In this document: positions 33,711 to 40,542 of the stretch, piece by piece
How positions within the stretch are numbered: position 1 is the stretch's first letter
How the letters are laid out: the number at the start of each line of letters is the position of its first letter
Assembly: GCF_002163675.1 (NCBI RefSeq)
Contig: NZ_CP019334.1
Coordinates: 1,188,001-1,252,000, forward strand
DNA length: 64,000 nt
Source: Polaribacter sp. SA4-12
Lineage (GTDB): Bacteria; Bacteroidota; Bacteroidia; Flavobacteriales; Flavobacteriaceae
Direction of reading: 5' to 3'
Made by a program: the position numbers and the translations under genes
Notes under the pieces: generated by a model
Databases searched by the model: none
Told to the model about the DNA's origin: nothing
Seen by the model: only the letters and a program-made list of their open reading frames with translations

Positions 33711-34949
33711 ATGAAGCAACTCCACTTCACTATTAATAATAGAAATATTTCTGCTAACAGTAAATTAGTAGCAAACATTTTAAAAGGCCTTCATTGTTTA
33801 CCTAATTTGGAAAACAAAAAAGGTCTTTTATTTTCAAATACTGTTTTAGATAATTATATAGAAGAAGAGGCCAGACACAGCATTCAAACGCTAACGATTA
33901 AAGAAAACAGAAGTATTAGAACGTTGTCTAGTGGTGAGCAAAAAAAAGCATTACTCAATTACCTACTGCAACAAAAACCAGCTTTTTTAATTTTAGACAG
34001 TCCTTTTGAAAGCTTAGATACTTTAGCTGTTTCTAATTTAAAAGAAAGTCTTATTGCATTATCTTCAGATATTGTTTTAATTCAAATTTTCAATCGAAAA
34101 GATGAAATATTGCCAATAATTACGCATGTTTTAGAAATTGAAAATAATGAAATTACCACAACTATTCCTTTAGATAAATATCCTTTTGAAGAAACTAACT
34201 TTATCTTTAAAGGAGAGATTCCTAAACCAATCACTTTTTATAAGAATATACCAGAACAGTTAATATCATTCCAAAATGTATGCGTCGATTATGATGATAA
34301 AAACATTTTAAACAACATAAATTGGACCATCAATAAAAATGAATTTTGGCTTTTAACAGGACCCAATGGGTCTGGAAAGACCACAATTTTATCGATGATT
34401 TATGGAAATAACGTAAAAGCATTTCGACAAGAAATTTATTTATTTGGCAAGAAAAAAGGTTCTGGAGAAAGTGTTTGGGAAATAAAAGAGAAAATAGGCT
34501 ATTTTAGTCCTAGCCTATTAGAGTTGTTTAAAAGGAGATTTTCCGTAATTGACATGGTGCTCTCTGGTTTTTTTGATAGTGTTGGTTTATACAAAACACC
34601 ATCTACGCTACAAATTAAATTAGCTGATGAATGGTTGATGTTATTAAATTTAGAAAATAAAAGAAACACTCCATTTAACAACTTAACGACTGCAGAAGAA
34701 AGATTGGTTTTAATTGCGAGAGCCATGATTAAACATCCGCCTTTGTTAATTTTAGACGAACCTCTTATCAACCTAGACCATAAAGGAACTACAATTATTG
34801 TGAATTTAATTAATAAAATTGTAGCAGAAAGTACTACAACAATCTTATTTGTTTCTCATCGAGAAATAGAAAAATTACAACCTAATTTTATCTATGAGCT
34901 CACTCCTACTAAAAATGGTTCTATAGGAAACGTCAAAAAAGAACACTAG
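33711..34949 (+). CDS. ModF/PhrA-like tandem ABC ATPase with a degenerate first half
   Basis: A 412-aa soluble protein with two ABC-like halves. The N-terminal half (about 1-150) has no Walker A but keeps a signature-like TLSSGEQKKALL and Walker B FLILDSPFESLD. The C-terminal half (about 180-400) has Walker A TGPNGSGKTT, Walker B LLILDEPLINLD and the His switch VSHRE, while the LSGGQ position reads LTTAEERL. The layout recalls ModF/PhrA proteins, but both halves have lost one canonical element, so a composite active site is possible. No permease gene is adjacent. Confidence 0.8.
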   Translation: MKQLHFTINNRNISANSKLVANILKGLHCLPNLENKKGLLFSNTVLDNYIEEEARHSIQTLTIKENRSIRTLSSGEQKKALLNYLLQQKPAFLILDSPFESLDTLAVSNLKESLIALSSDIVLIQIFNRKDEILPIITHVLEIENNEITTTIPLDKYPFEETNFIFKGEIPKPITFYKNIPEQLISFQNVCVDYDDKNILNNINWTINKNEFWLLTGPNGSGKTTILSMIYGNNVKAFRQEIYLFGKKKGSGESVWEIKEKIGYFSPSLLELFKRRFSVIDMVLSGFFDSVGLYKTPSTLQIKLADEWLMLLNLENKRNTPFNNLTTAEERLVLIARAMIKHPPLLILDEPLINLDHKGTTIIVNLINKIVAESTTTILFVSHREIEKLQPNFIYELTPTKNGSIGNVKKEH

Positions 34950-34959
34950 GAAATTTTGG

Positions 34960-35063
34960 TTTTTAGTTTTTAGTTTTTAGTTTTTAGTTTTTAGCAAAAA
35001 TGAAAACATTGAAACTCTTCACCTTTGTACCTTTGCAACTTTGAACCTTTGAACCTTTGAACC
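34960..35063. repeat. Two short tandem-repeat arrays
   Basis: Five copies of TTTTTAG (34960-34994) and, 26 nt on, about five copies of an ACCTTTGA-like octamer (35021-35063). They fill the space between the ABC ATPase gene and pcm. Confidence 0.8.
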
Positions 35064-35068
35064 TAATA

Positions 35069-35719
35069 TCAATTTCTCTCTTCTAACATTGGTACAAAAG
35101 CAAAATCTCCTAATTCGTGTTTTTCGAATTCTTTTGCAGATTTACGAATAAACAACGTCATTATTTGTGTTTTATCACCAACAGGAATCAATAATCTACC
35201 TCCTACTTTTAATTGACTTAATAATGGTTTTGGTACATAGGGCGCACCAGCAGTCACAATAATTTTATCAAAAGGTGCTTGTTCTGGCAAACCTTTATAA
35301 CCATCACCAAAAATAAATTTCTTAGGATTATAACCTAACTTTGGAAGAAAAAGAGATGTTTTTTTAAACAACTCACGTTGTCTTTCAATCGAATACACTT
35401 CTGCCTTTAACTCTAACAAAACCGCTGTTTGATACCCTGAACCTGTACCAATTTCTAAAACCTTTTCACCTGACTTAACTTCTAAAGTTTGCGACTGAAA
35501 GGCAACTGTATATGGCATAGAAATGGTTTGCTCTGCAGCAATAGGAAAAGCTTTGTCTTGATAAGCGTGTGACTCAAAACTACTGTCAATAAATAAATGG
35601 CGTGGAATTTTACGTACTGCATTCAGTACGTTTTCATCAACAATACCTTTTGCGTTTAATACGTTAGCAAGTTGGTTTCTAAGTCCTTGGTGTTTAGATG
35701 TATCTCTCAATTTTAACAA
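35069..35719 (-). CDS. pcm: Protein-L-isoaspartate O-methyltransferase
   Basis: A 216-aa cytoplasmic SAM-dependent methyltransferase that repairs isoaspartyl residues. The characteristic EQTISMPYTVAFQSQTL (substrate and SAM region) precedes motif I KVLEIGTGSGYQTAVL; KIIVTAGAPYVPKPLL and GGRLLIPVG are the remaining motifs. The length is canonical. It is divergent from the oxidoreductase at 35895. Confidence 0.96.
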   Translation of the reverse strand: MLKLRDTSKHQGLRNQLANVLNAKGIVDENVLNAVRKIPRHLFIDSSFESHAYQDKAFPIAAEQTISMPYTVAFQSQTLEVKSGEKVLEIGTGSGYQTAVLLELKAEVYSIERQRELFKKTSLFLPKLGYNPKKFIFGDGYKGLPEQAPFDKIIVTAGAPYVPKPLLSQLKVGGRLLIPVGDKTQIMTLFIRKSAKEFEKHELGDFAFVPMLEERN

Positions 35720-35770
35720 ATTTCTGGAGTGTAAAATAGTAATTAATCCATATAAATAGGCATAAAATTG

Positions 35771-35881
35771 TATCTTTGTTTTTGGCTGATTTTTAAAAAT
35801 CGGAATACACTAATTCAAAGTCTTTACGGAGAAATAATCTCGACTCAAAAAAAGATTATTTCGCCTTGTTCTCAAAGACTT
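35771..35881 (+). promoter_or_regulatory. Promoter-like box and structured leader of the oxidoreductase gene
   Basis: TATCTTTG at 35771-35778 fits a -7 box. Downstream are GATTTTTAAAAATC (35789-35802) and a two-part structure: outer stem AAGTCTTT (35818-35825) / AAAGACTT (35874-35881) and inner stem GAAATAATCT / AGATTATTTC. The outer stem ends 14 nt before the ATG at 35895. Confidence 0.5.
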
Positions 35882-35894
35882 ATAAATATATTAT

Positions 35895-36854
35895 ATGCTT
35901 AAAGTTGGAGTATTAGGTGCTGGTCACTTAGGGAAAATTCATTTACGTTTGTTACAACAATCTGATAAATATGAATTAGTAGGGTTTTATGATCCTTCTA
36001 AAGAAAACGCTAAAAATGTTGCCAAAGAATTTGGTTACACTTCTTTTGAAACCATAGAAGCTTTAATTGAAGCTGTTGAAGTTGTTGATATTGTAACTCC
36101 TACATTATCACATTTTGATTGTGCGAAAAAGTCTATTGAAAAAGGAAGACATATTTTTATTGAAAAACCAATTACAAAAACAGTTTCTGAAGCAGAAGCA
36201 ATAAAAACATTGGCAAGCCAATACCACATTTTAGGTCAGGTTGGTCATGTAGAGCGTTTTAATCCTGCATTTACAGCAGTAAAAGATAAGATTGAAAGCC
36301 CAATGTTTATAGAATGTCACCGATTAGCTGAGTTTAATCCTAGAGGAACGGATGTTCCTGTGGTGTTAGATTTAATGATTCATGATATTGATATTATTCT
36401 TTCTGTTGTAAAATCTGAAGTTAAAAATGTTCATGCTAGTGGAGTTGCTGTTATTTCTGACACTCCAGATATTGCAAACGCAAGAATTGAATTTGAAAAC
36501 GGTTGTGTTGCTAATTTAACGGCAAGCAGAATTTCAATGAAGAACATGCGTAAAACAAGATTTTTTCAAAAGGATGCTTATATTTCTGTTAACTTTTTAA
36601 GTAAAGAATCTGAAGTTGTAAGAATGAAAGATGTTCCTAAAAACCCAGATGAATTTGCAATGATTTTACAAAATGCAGAAGGTGTTAAAAAACAAATCTA
36701 TTTTGAAAATCCTGAAGTAGAAAACAACAATGCTATTTTAGATGAGTTGGAAACTTTTGCAGATGCTATTAATAATAAGACTACTCCTGTAGTTACATTA
36801 AACCAAGCTACAGAAGCATTAAGAGTAGCCCAAATGATTATTGATTGTTTTTAA
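35895..36854 (+). CDS. Gfo/Idh/MocA-family oxidoreductase
   Basis: A 319-aa NAD(P)-dependent dehydrogenase. The Rossmann start is VGVLGAGHLGKIHLRLL, followed by the family motif HIFIEKPITKTVSEAE and the catalytic-region motif VVLDLMIHDIDIILSVV, with Lys (EKP) and His (MIHDID) in the expected places. The substrate is probably a sugar or a sugar-like carbonyl compound and cannot be specified. A structured leader precedes it and an inverted-repeat element starts at its stop codon. Confidence 0.88.
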   Translation: MLKVGVLGAGHLGKIHLRLLQQSDKYELVGFYDPSKENAKNVAKEFGYTSFETIEALIEAVEVVDIVTPTLSHFDCAKKSIEKGRHIFIEKPITKTVSEAEAIKTLASQYHILGQVGHVERFNPAFTAVKDKIESPMFIECHRLAEFNPRGTDVPVVLDLMIHDIDIILSVVKSEVKNVHASGVAVISDTPDIANARIEFENGCVANLTASRISMKNMRKTRFFQKDAYISVNFLSKESEVVRMKDVPKNPDEFAMILQNAEGVKKQIYFENPEVENNNAILDELETFADAINNKTTPVVTLNQATEALRVAQMIIDCF

Positions 36855-37028
36855 AAGCCCATCCTTAATCCTTCCCAAAGGGAAGGAAACACTCTTAAGG
36901 ATAGAAGTTAATTATAAACAAACTATAAGAATTACCGTTTTTGGAATTTAGTAAAACTTTTTAATCACAAATTTTTTATTCGCCCGAGTAAAAATTCCTT
37001 CCCTTCGGGAAGGTTAGGATGGGCTTTT
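36853..37028. repeat. 176-bp element with long terminal inverted repeats (MITE-like)
   Basis: The left end AAAAGCCCATCCTTAATCC with CCTTCCC-AAA-GGGAAGG (36853-36888) is matched in inverted orientation by CCTTCCC-TTC-GGGAAGG then TTAGGATGGGCTTTT (36997-37028). Each end also folds on itself. The interior of about 105 bp is AT-rich with no ORF. The element overlaps the stop of one gene and ends 3 bp before the next start. Confidence 0.75.
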
Positions 37029-37031
37029 AGT

Positions 37032-37919
37032 ATGAAAAACATAGCAGTAATTGGAGCAGGAACCATGGGAAATGGTATTGCTCACACATTTGCACAATTT
37101 AATTATAAGGTTCGTTTAATCGATATCTCTGAAGCTTCTTTAGAAAAAGGAATGGCAACTATTGCTAAAAATTTAGACAGAATGGTGTCTAAAGAAAAAA
37201 TTTCTGAAGCTGATAAAACTCAAACGTTGCAAAATATTAGCACATTTACTTCTATTAAAGAAGGTGTTAAAAATGCTGATTTGGTTGTTGAAGCTGCCAC
37301 TGAAAATTCTGTTTTAAAAACTAAAATTTTTAAAGAGTTGGATGAAGTTTGTGCTGAACATACAATTCTAGCAACCAATACTTCTTCTATTTCTATTACT
37401 CAAATTGCGGCTGCAACAAACAGACCCGAAAAAGTAATTGGAATGCATTTTATGAATCCTGTTCCGATTATGAAATTGGTAGAGATTATTAGAGGCTATA
37501 ATACTTCTGATGAAGTGATGGAAACAATTGTTGGACTTTCTAAAAAGGTGCATAAAATTCCGGTTGAAGTAAATGATTACCCTGGTTTTGTGGCAAACAG
37601 AATTTTAATGCCAATGATTAACGAATCTATTGAAACGCTGTATAATAATGTTGCTGGTGTTGAAGAAATTGACACGGTTATGAAGTTAGGTATGGCGCAT
37701 CCAATGGGACCTTTGCAATTAGCAGACTTTATTGGTTTAGATGTGTGTTTGTCAATTCTAAATGTTTTACATGACGGATTTAAAAACCCAAAATACGCTC
37801 CTTGTCCGTTGTTAGTAAATATGGTAATGGCAGGAAAACTTGGTATAAAATCTGGTGAAGGTTTTTACGATTATTCAGAAAGTAGAAAGGCTGAAAAAGT
37901 AGCAAAAATGTTTATTTAG
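37032..37919 (+). CDS. 3-hydroxyacyl-CoA (3-hydroxybutyryl-CoA) dehydrogenase
   Basis: A 295-aa NAD-dependent dehydrogenase of short-chain 3-hydroxyacyl-CoAs, used in fatty acid, phenylacetate or butyrate metabolism. The NAD motif is IGAGTMGNGIAHTFA. The catalytic His-containing IGMHFMNPVPIMKLVE and the NDYPGFVANRILMPMINE helix are intact, and the C-terminal KLGIKSGEGFYDY is typical. The length equals that of stand-alone Hbd/PaaH enzymes. It is probably co-transcribed with the 60-aa membrane protein that follows 27 nt later. Confidence 0.94.
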   Translation: MKNIAVIGAGTMGNGIAHTFAQFNYKVRLIDISEASLEKGMATIAKNLDRMVSKEKISEADKTQTLQNISTFTSIKEGVKNADLVVEAATENSVLKTKIFKELDEVCAEHTILATNTSSISITQIAAATNRPEKVIGMHFMNPVPIMKLVEIIRGYNTSDEVMETIVGLSKKVHKIPVEVNDYPGFVANRILMPMINESIETLYNNVAGVEEIDTVMKLGMAHPMGPLQLADFIGLDVCLSILNVLHDGFKNPKYAPCPLLVNMVMAGKLGIKSGEGFYDYSESRKAEKVAKMFI

Positions 37920-37946
37920 AAAAAGTTAATATAAAAAAACTATAAT

Positions 37947-38129
37947 ATGAAAACCCAAGAAAATGATTTTTTTGTTGATAAAGCTATTGCGAAATACCAA
38001 GCTTTATCAAAAAAAGAAAAATTAATGATTAATTTAAGCATCATTGTTTTTTCAGCTATTTATATTGTTGAAAAGGTTTATAATGGTGGTGAAGTTGTGG
38101 GTAAATTCTTATATGATATTAACAATTAA
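37947..38129 (+). CDS. 60-aa single-helix membrane protein
   Basis: A small protein with a charged N-terminus (MKTQENDFFVDKAIAKYQALSKKEK), one hydrophobic helix (LMINLSIIVFSAIYIV) and a polar C-terminus. It lies 27 nt after the dehydrogenase and 32 nt before the PagL-like gene. The function is unknown. The clear topology and spacing support it being a real gene. Confidence 0.65.
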   Translation: MKTQENDFFVDKAIAKYQALSKKEKLMINLSIIVFSAIYIVEKVYNGGEVVGKFLYDINN

Positions 38130-38161
38130 TTCATAAGTTTTCCTCAGGAAAACTAGTCAAC

Positions 38162-38803
38162 ATGAGAAATATATTTTTAACTATTTCCTTTATTTTTACT
38201 GTATCTTTTTTGTCTGCTCAAGAGACAAAAAAAGGAATCCTAAACATTAAAAAAATTGGATTTCTTTATAATTATGCGAATGAAGACAATATTTTGTTTG
38301 ATGATTTAGATTACACCTATGCAACATACATTTATAAGTTACAAGCTTTTTATGATTTAGGAACTTGGAAAAATTGGGGAATTGAATTAATTGTTCAACC
38401 TCAAATTCAAATTATTAAACATCAGTTGACAAACATTCACTTTGTTTTGCCTTCTGAAGAAGATTATAAAAACAAAAGAACTGAATTTACAACACCTAAA
38501 ACGATCCGTTTATATGCTTTTGAATTAGGATTTGCGTTAAAAAGAGAGATTTTTAAAAATTTAGATGTTCGAATTACAGCAGGTTTAGGGGTGGCAAAAA
38601 TAGAAACTAGGACAGAACGGTTGGCAAAAGGATTTACTTTTATAGAAAATGGATCTTTAGGATTGTCTTATAAAACTACTAAAAAAACAGCTCTATATAT
38701 TGGCAGCAATATTGGACACGTTTCTAATCTTGATTTTAAAACACCAAATAACGGATATACGTTTCTAGGTTTTGAAGTTGGAATAACATACTTATTAAAA
38801 TAA
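38162..38803 (+). CDS. PagL-like lipid A deacylase / outer membrane barrel
   Basis: A 213-aa exported protein (signal peptide cleaved near SFLSAQ). Amphipathic strands suggest an eight-stranded outer membrane barrel. Near the C-terminus NIGHVSNLDFKTPNNGYTFL, followed by a Glu in GFEVGI, matches the His-x-Ser-Asn...Glu arrangement of the PagL acyloxyacyl hydrolase family, which removes the 3-O-linked acyl chain of lipid A. The assignment rests on that motif and the topology; strand-level homology was not tested. Confidence 0.7.
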   Translation: MRNIFLTISFIFTVSFLSAQETKKGILNIKKIGFLYNYANEDNILFDDLDYTYATYIYKLQAFYDLGTWKNWGIELIVQPQIQIIKHQLTNIHFVLPSEEDYKNKRTEFTTPKTIRLYAFELGFALKREIFKNLDVRITAGLGVAKIETRTERLAKGFTFIENGSLGLSYKTTKKTALYIGSNIGHVSNLDFKTPNNGYTFLGFEVGITYLLK

Positions 38804-38821
38804 AAACTGATTTTTATCTCT

Positions 38822-38864
38822 TTGAGCGCAATAGAAAACTTAATAGTTCTCGACTGCGCTCGAA
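38822..38864. repeat. Palindromic REP-like repeat between convergent genes
   Basis: GAGCGCA (38824-38830) and TGCGCTC (38855-38861) with extended ends. TCGACTGCGCTC recurs at 26463-26474 downstream of the LytTR operon, so it is a dispersed repeat; it may also act as a weak terminator. Confidence 0.5.
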
Positions 38865-38876
38865 CAGACATTAATT

Positions 38877-39350
38877 TTATTTACCCAACCAAGAGTTTAA
38901 CATCCAAATTGTTTTTTCTTGTTCAGCTATAAAATCACTCATCATTGAGTTTGTACCTTCATCTGCTGCTTTATCAGATAATTCTAAAATTAAACGTTCG
39001 TTTTTTAATAATTCTGAAAGTGAATTCACCACCAAAACGACTCCTTCTACATCATTAGAAATATCTTTACCAATTACTACAGTTGCTTTTTCTAAATAAT
39101 CTGTAAATGTATGTAATGGCTTTCCTTGTAAGGTTAAAATACGTTCTGCAATTTCATCAATCTTAATTTGAGAATCTGTATAAAATTCTTCAAACTTTAC
39201 GTGTAATTCAAAAAAATTCTTACCTTTAATATTCCAATGTAAACCTCTTAAATTTTGATAATAAATTTGAAAATTTGCTAGTAATCCGTTTAATTCAGTA
39301 ACTAAATTAGCCGTTTCTTGTTTGTCTAATCCTAATATCGTTTTATTCAT
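38877..39350 (-). CDS. dps: Dps-family ferritin-like DNA-protection protein
   Basis: A 157-aa four-helix protein that oxidises and stores iron and protects DNA during oxidative stress. The inter-subunit ferroxidase ligands appear in LRGLHWNIKGKNFFELHVK and FYTDSQIKIDEIAERI. The ATG at 39350 (MNKTILGLDK) is preferred over the upstream ATG at 39377, because homologues begin near it and the -7 box at 39375-39382 would otherwise lie within the coding region. It is divergent from oxyR, its expected regulator. Confidence 0.93.
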   Translation of the reverse strand: MNKTILGLDKQETANLVTELNGLLANFQIYYQNLRGLHWNIKGKNFFELHVKFEEFYTDSQIKIDEIAERILTLQGKPLHTFTDYLEKATVVIGKDISNDVEGVVLVVNSLSELLKNERLILELSDKAADEGTNSMMSDFIAEQEKTIWMLNSWLGK

Positions 39351-39374
39351 TTTTGCTTGTTTTATTTGATACTT

Positions 39375-39433
39375 CAAATTTATAAGAAATTAAACACGAT
39401 AACCTATAATTATTATTGATAGTTTTAATATCT
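39375..39433. promoter_or_regulatory. dps promoter and possible OxyR region
   Basis: On the minus strand TAAATTTG (39382-39375) fits a -7 box for dps. Between it and oxyR lies CTAT-N11-ATAG (39404-39422) in an AT-rich dyad. The spacing differs from the E. coli OxyR consensus (N7), so the operator call is tentative. Confidence 0.35.
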
Positions 39434-39455
39434 TTATCAAAAAATTTTATACGAC

Positions 39456-40397
39456 ATGACAATTACTCAATTAAAATATGTTTTATCTGTTGCAGAATAT
39501 CAAAATTTCACGGTTGCTGCAGAGCATAGTTATGTAACTCAACCTACTCTGAGTATGCAAATACAAAAATTAGAAGAGGAGTTAAGTATTAAAATATTCA
39601 ATCGTTCTAAAAAACCAATTGAATTGACCGAAGTAGGAAAAAAGATTGTTGAACAGGCTAAAGTTATTGTTGATGAAAGCAATCGAATTTTAGATATTGT
39701 ACACCAACAAAAAGGATATATAGGAGGTGAATTTAAATTAGGAATAATACCAACAGTTATGCCTACTTTATTACCGATGTTTCTACAAAACTTCACTAAA
39801 AAATACCCAAAAGTAAAGTTGATTATAGAAGAATTAACGACTGAAGAAATTATAAGAAAATTATCTGACGGTCATATTGATGCTGCTCTTGCTGCTACTC
39901 CTTTAGAAAACGAAACTATTATAGAAAGACCTTTGTATTACGAACCTTTTGTAGGCTTAGTACCACAAAATCATAGACTTTTTAAGAACACAAAAATAAC
40001 TGCGGATGAATTAGAAATGGGAGATATTTTGTTATTAGAAGATGGGCATTGTTTTAAAGACAGTGTAATTAATTTATGCACAACTCATAAAATTGATAAT
40101 AAAAAAGGATTTCAGTTAGAAAGCGGAAGTTTTGATACCTTAATTAAACTTTCTAAAGAAGGTTTAGGAATGACGTTATTACCTTATTTACATACCTTAG
40201 ATTTAAATGATGTTGATAAAAGCCATTTACGCGAATTTACAAACCCTCCTCCTGCAAGAGAAGTGAGTTTGATTTATCATAAATCGCAATTAAAAATGCA
40301 ATTAATAGAAGCTTTAAAAAAGACTATTGATGGTGTTATTAGAGGCGCTATTTCTTTTTCTGATGTGAAGATTATAAGTCCTTTACAGAAGAAATAA
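39456..40397 (+). CDS. oxyR: LysR-family peroxide sensor OxyR
   Basis: A 313-aa transcription activator sensing H2O2 by disulfide formation. The N-terminal winged helix-turn-helix reads YQNFTVAAEHSYVTQPTLSM. In the effector domain LLEDGHCFKDSV...LC places the redox cysteines at residues 199 and 208, exactly the E. coli numbering. It is divergently oriented to dps, a classical OxyR target, and followed by a strong terminator. Confidence 0.96.
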   Translation: MTITQLKYVLSVAEYQNFTVAAEHSYVTQPTLSMQIQKLEEELSIKIFNRSKKPIELTEVGKKIVEQAKVIVDESNRILDIVHQQKGYIGGEFKLGIIPTVMPTLLPMFLQNFTKKYPKVKLIIEELTTEEIIRKLSDGHIDAALAATPLENETIIERPLYYEPFVGLVPQNHRLFKNTKITADELEMGDILLLEDGHCFKDSVINLCTTHKIDNKKGFQLESGSFDTLIKLSKEGLGMTLLPYLHTLDLNDVDKSHLREFTNPPPAREVSLIYHKSQLKMQLIEALKKTIDGVIRGAISFSDVKIISPLQKK

Positions 40398-40420
40398 AAC
40401 ATACTAGTTTTACTTATTAT

Positions 40421-40454
40421 AAAAAAAGAGGAAGCCAAAAGCTTCCTCTTTTTT
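40421..40454 (+). terminator. oxyR terminator
   Basis: AAAAAGAGGAAGC / GCTTCCTCTTTTTT with a 5-nt loop. Confidence 0.88.
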
Positions 40455-40542
40455 AGTGTTTTACTAAATAATTAAGGGTGTTTATCCTGATAGTTTTTAT
40501 TAGTGTTAGCAATACTTTTGTTAAAAACTAAAACCATTTACT

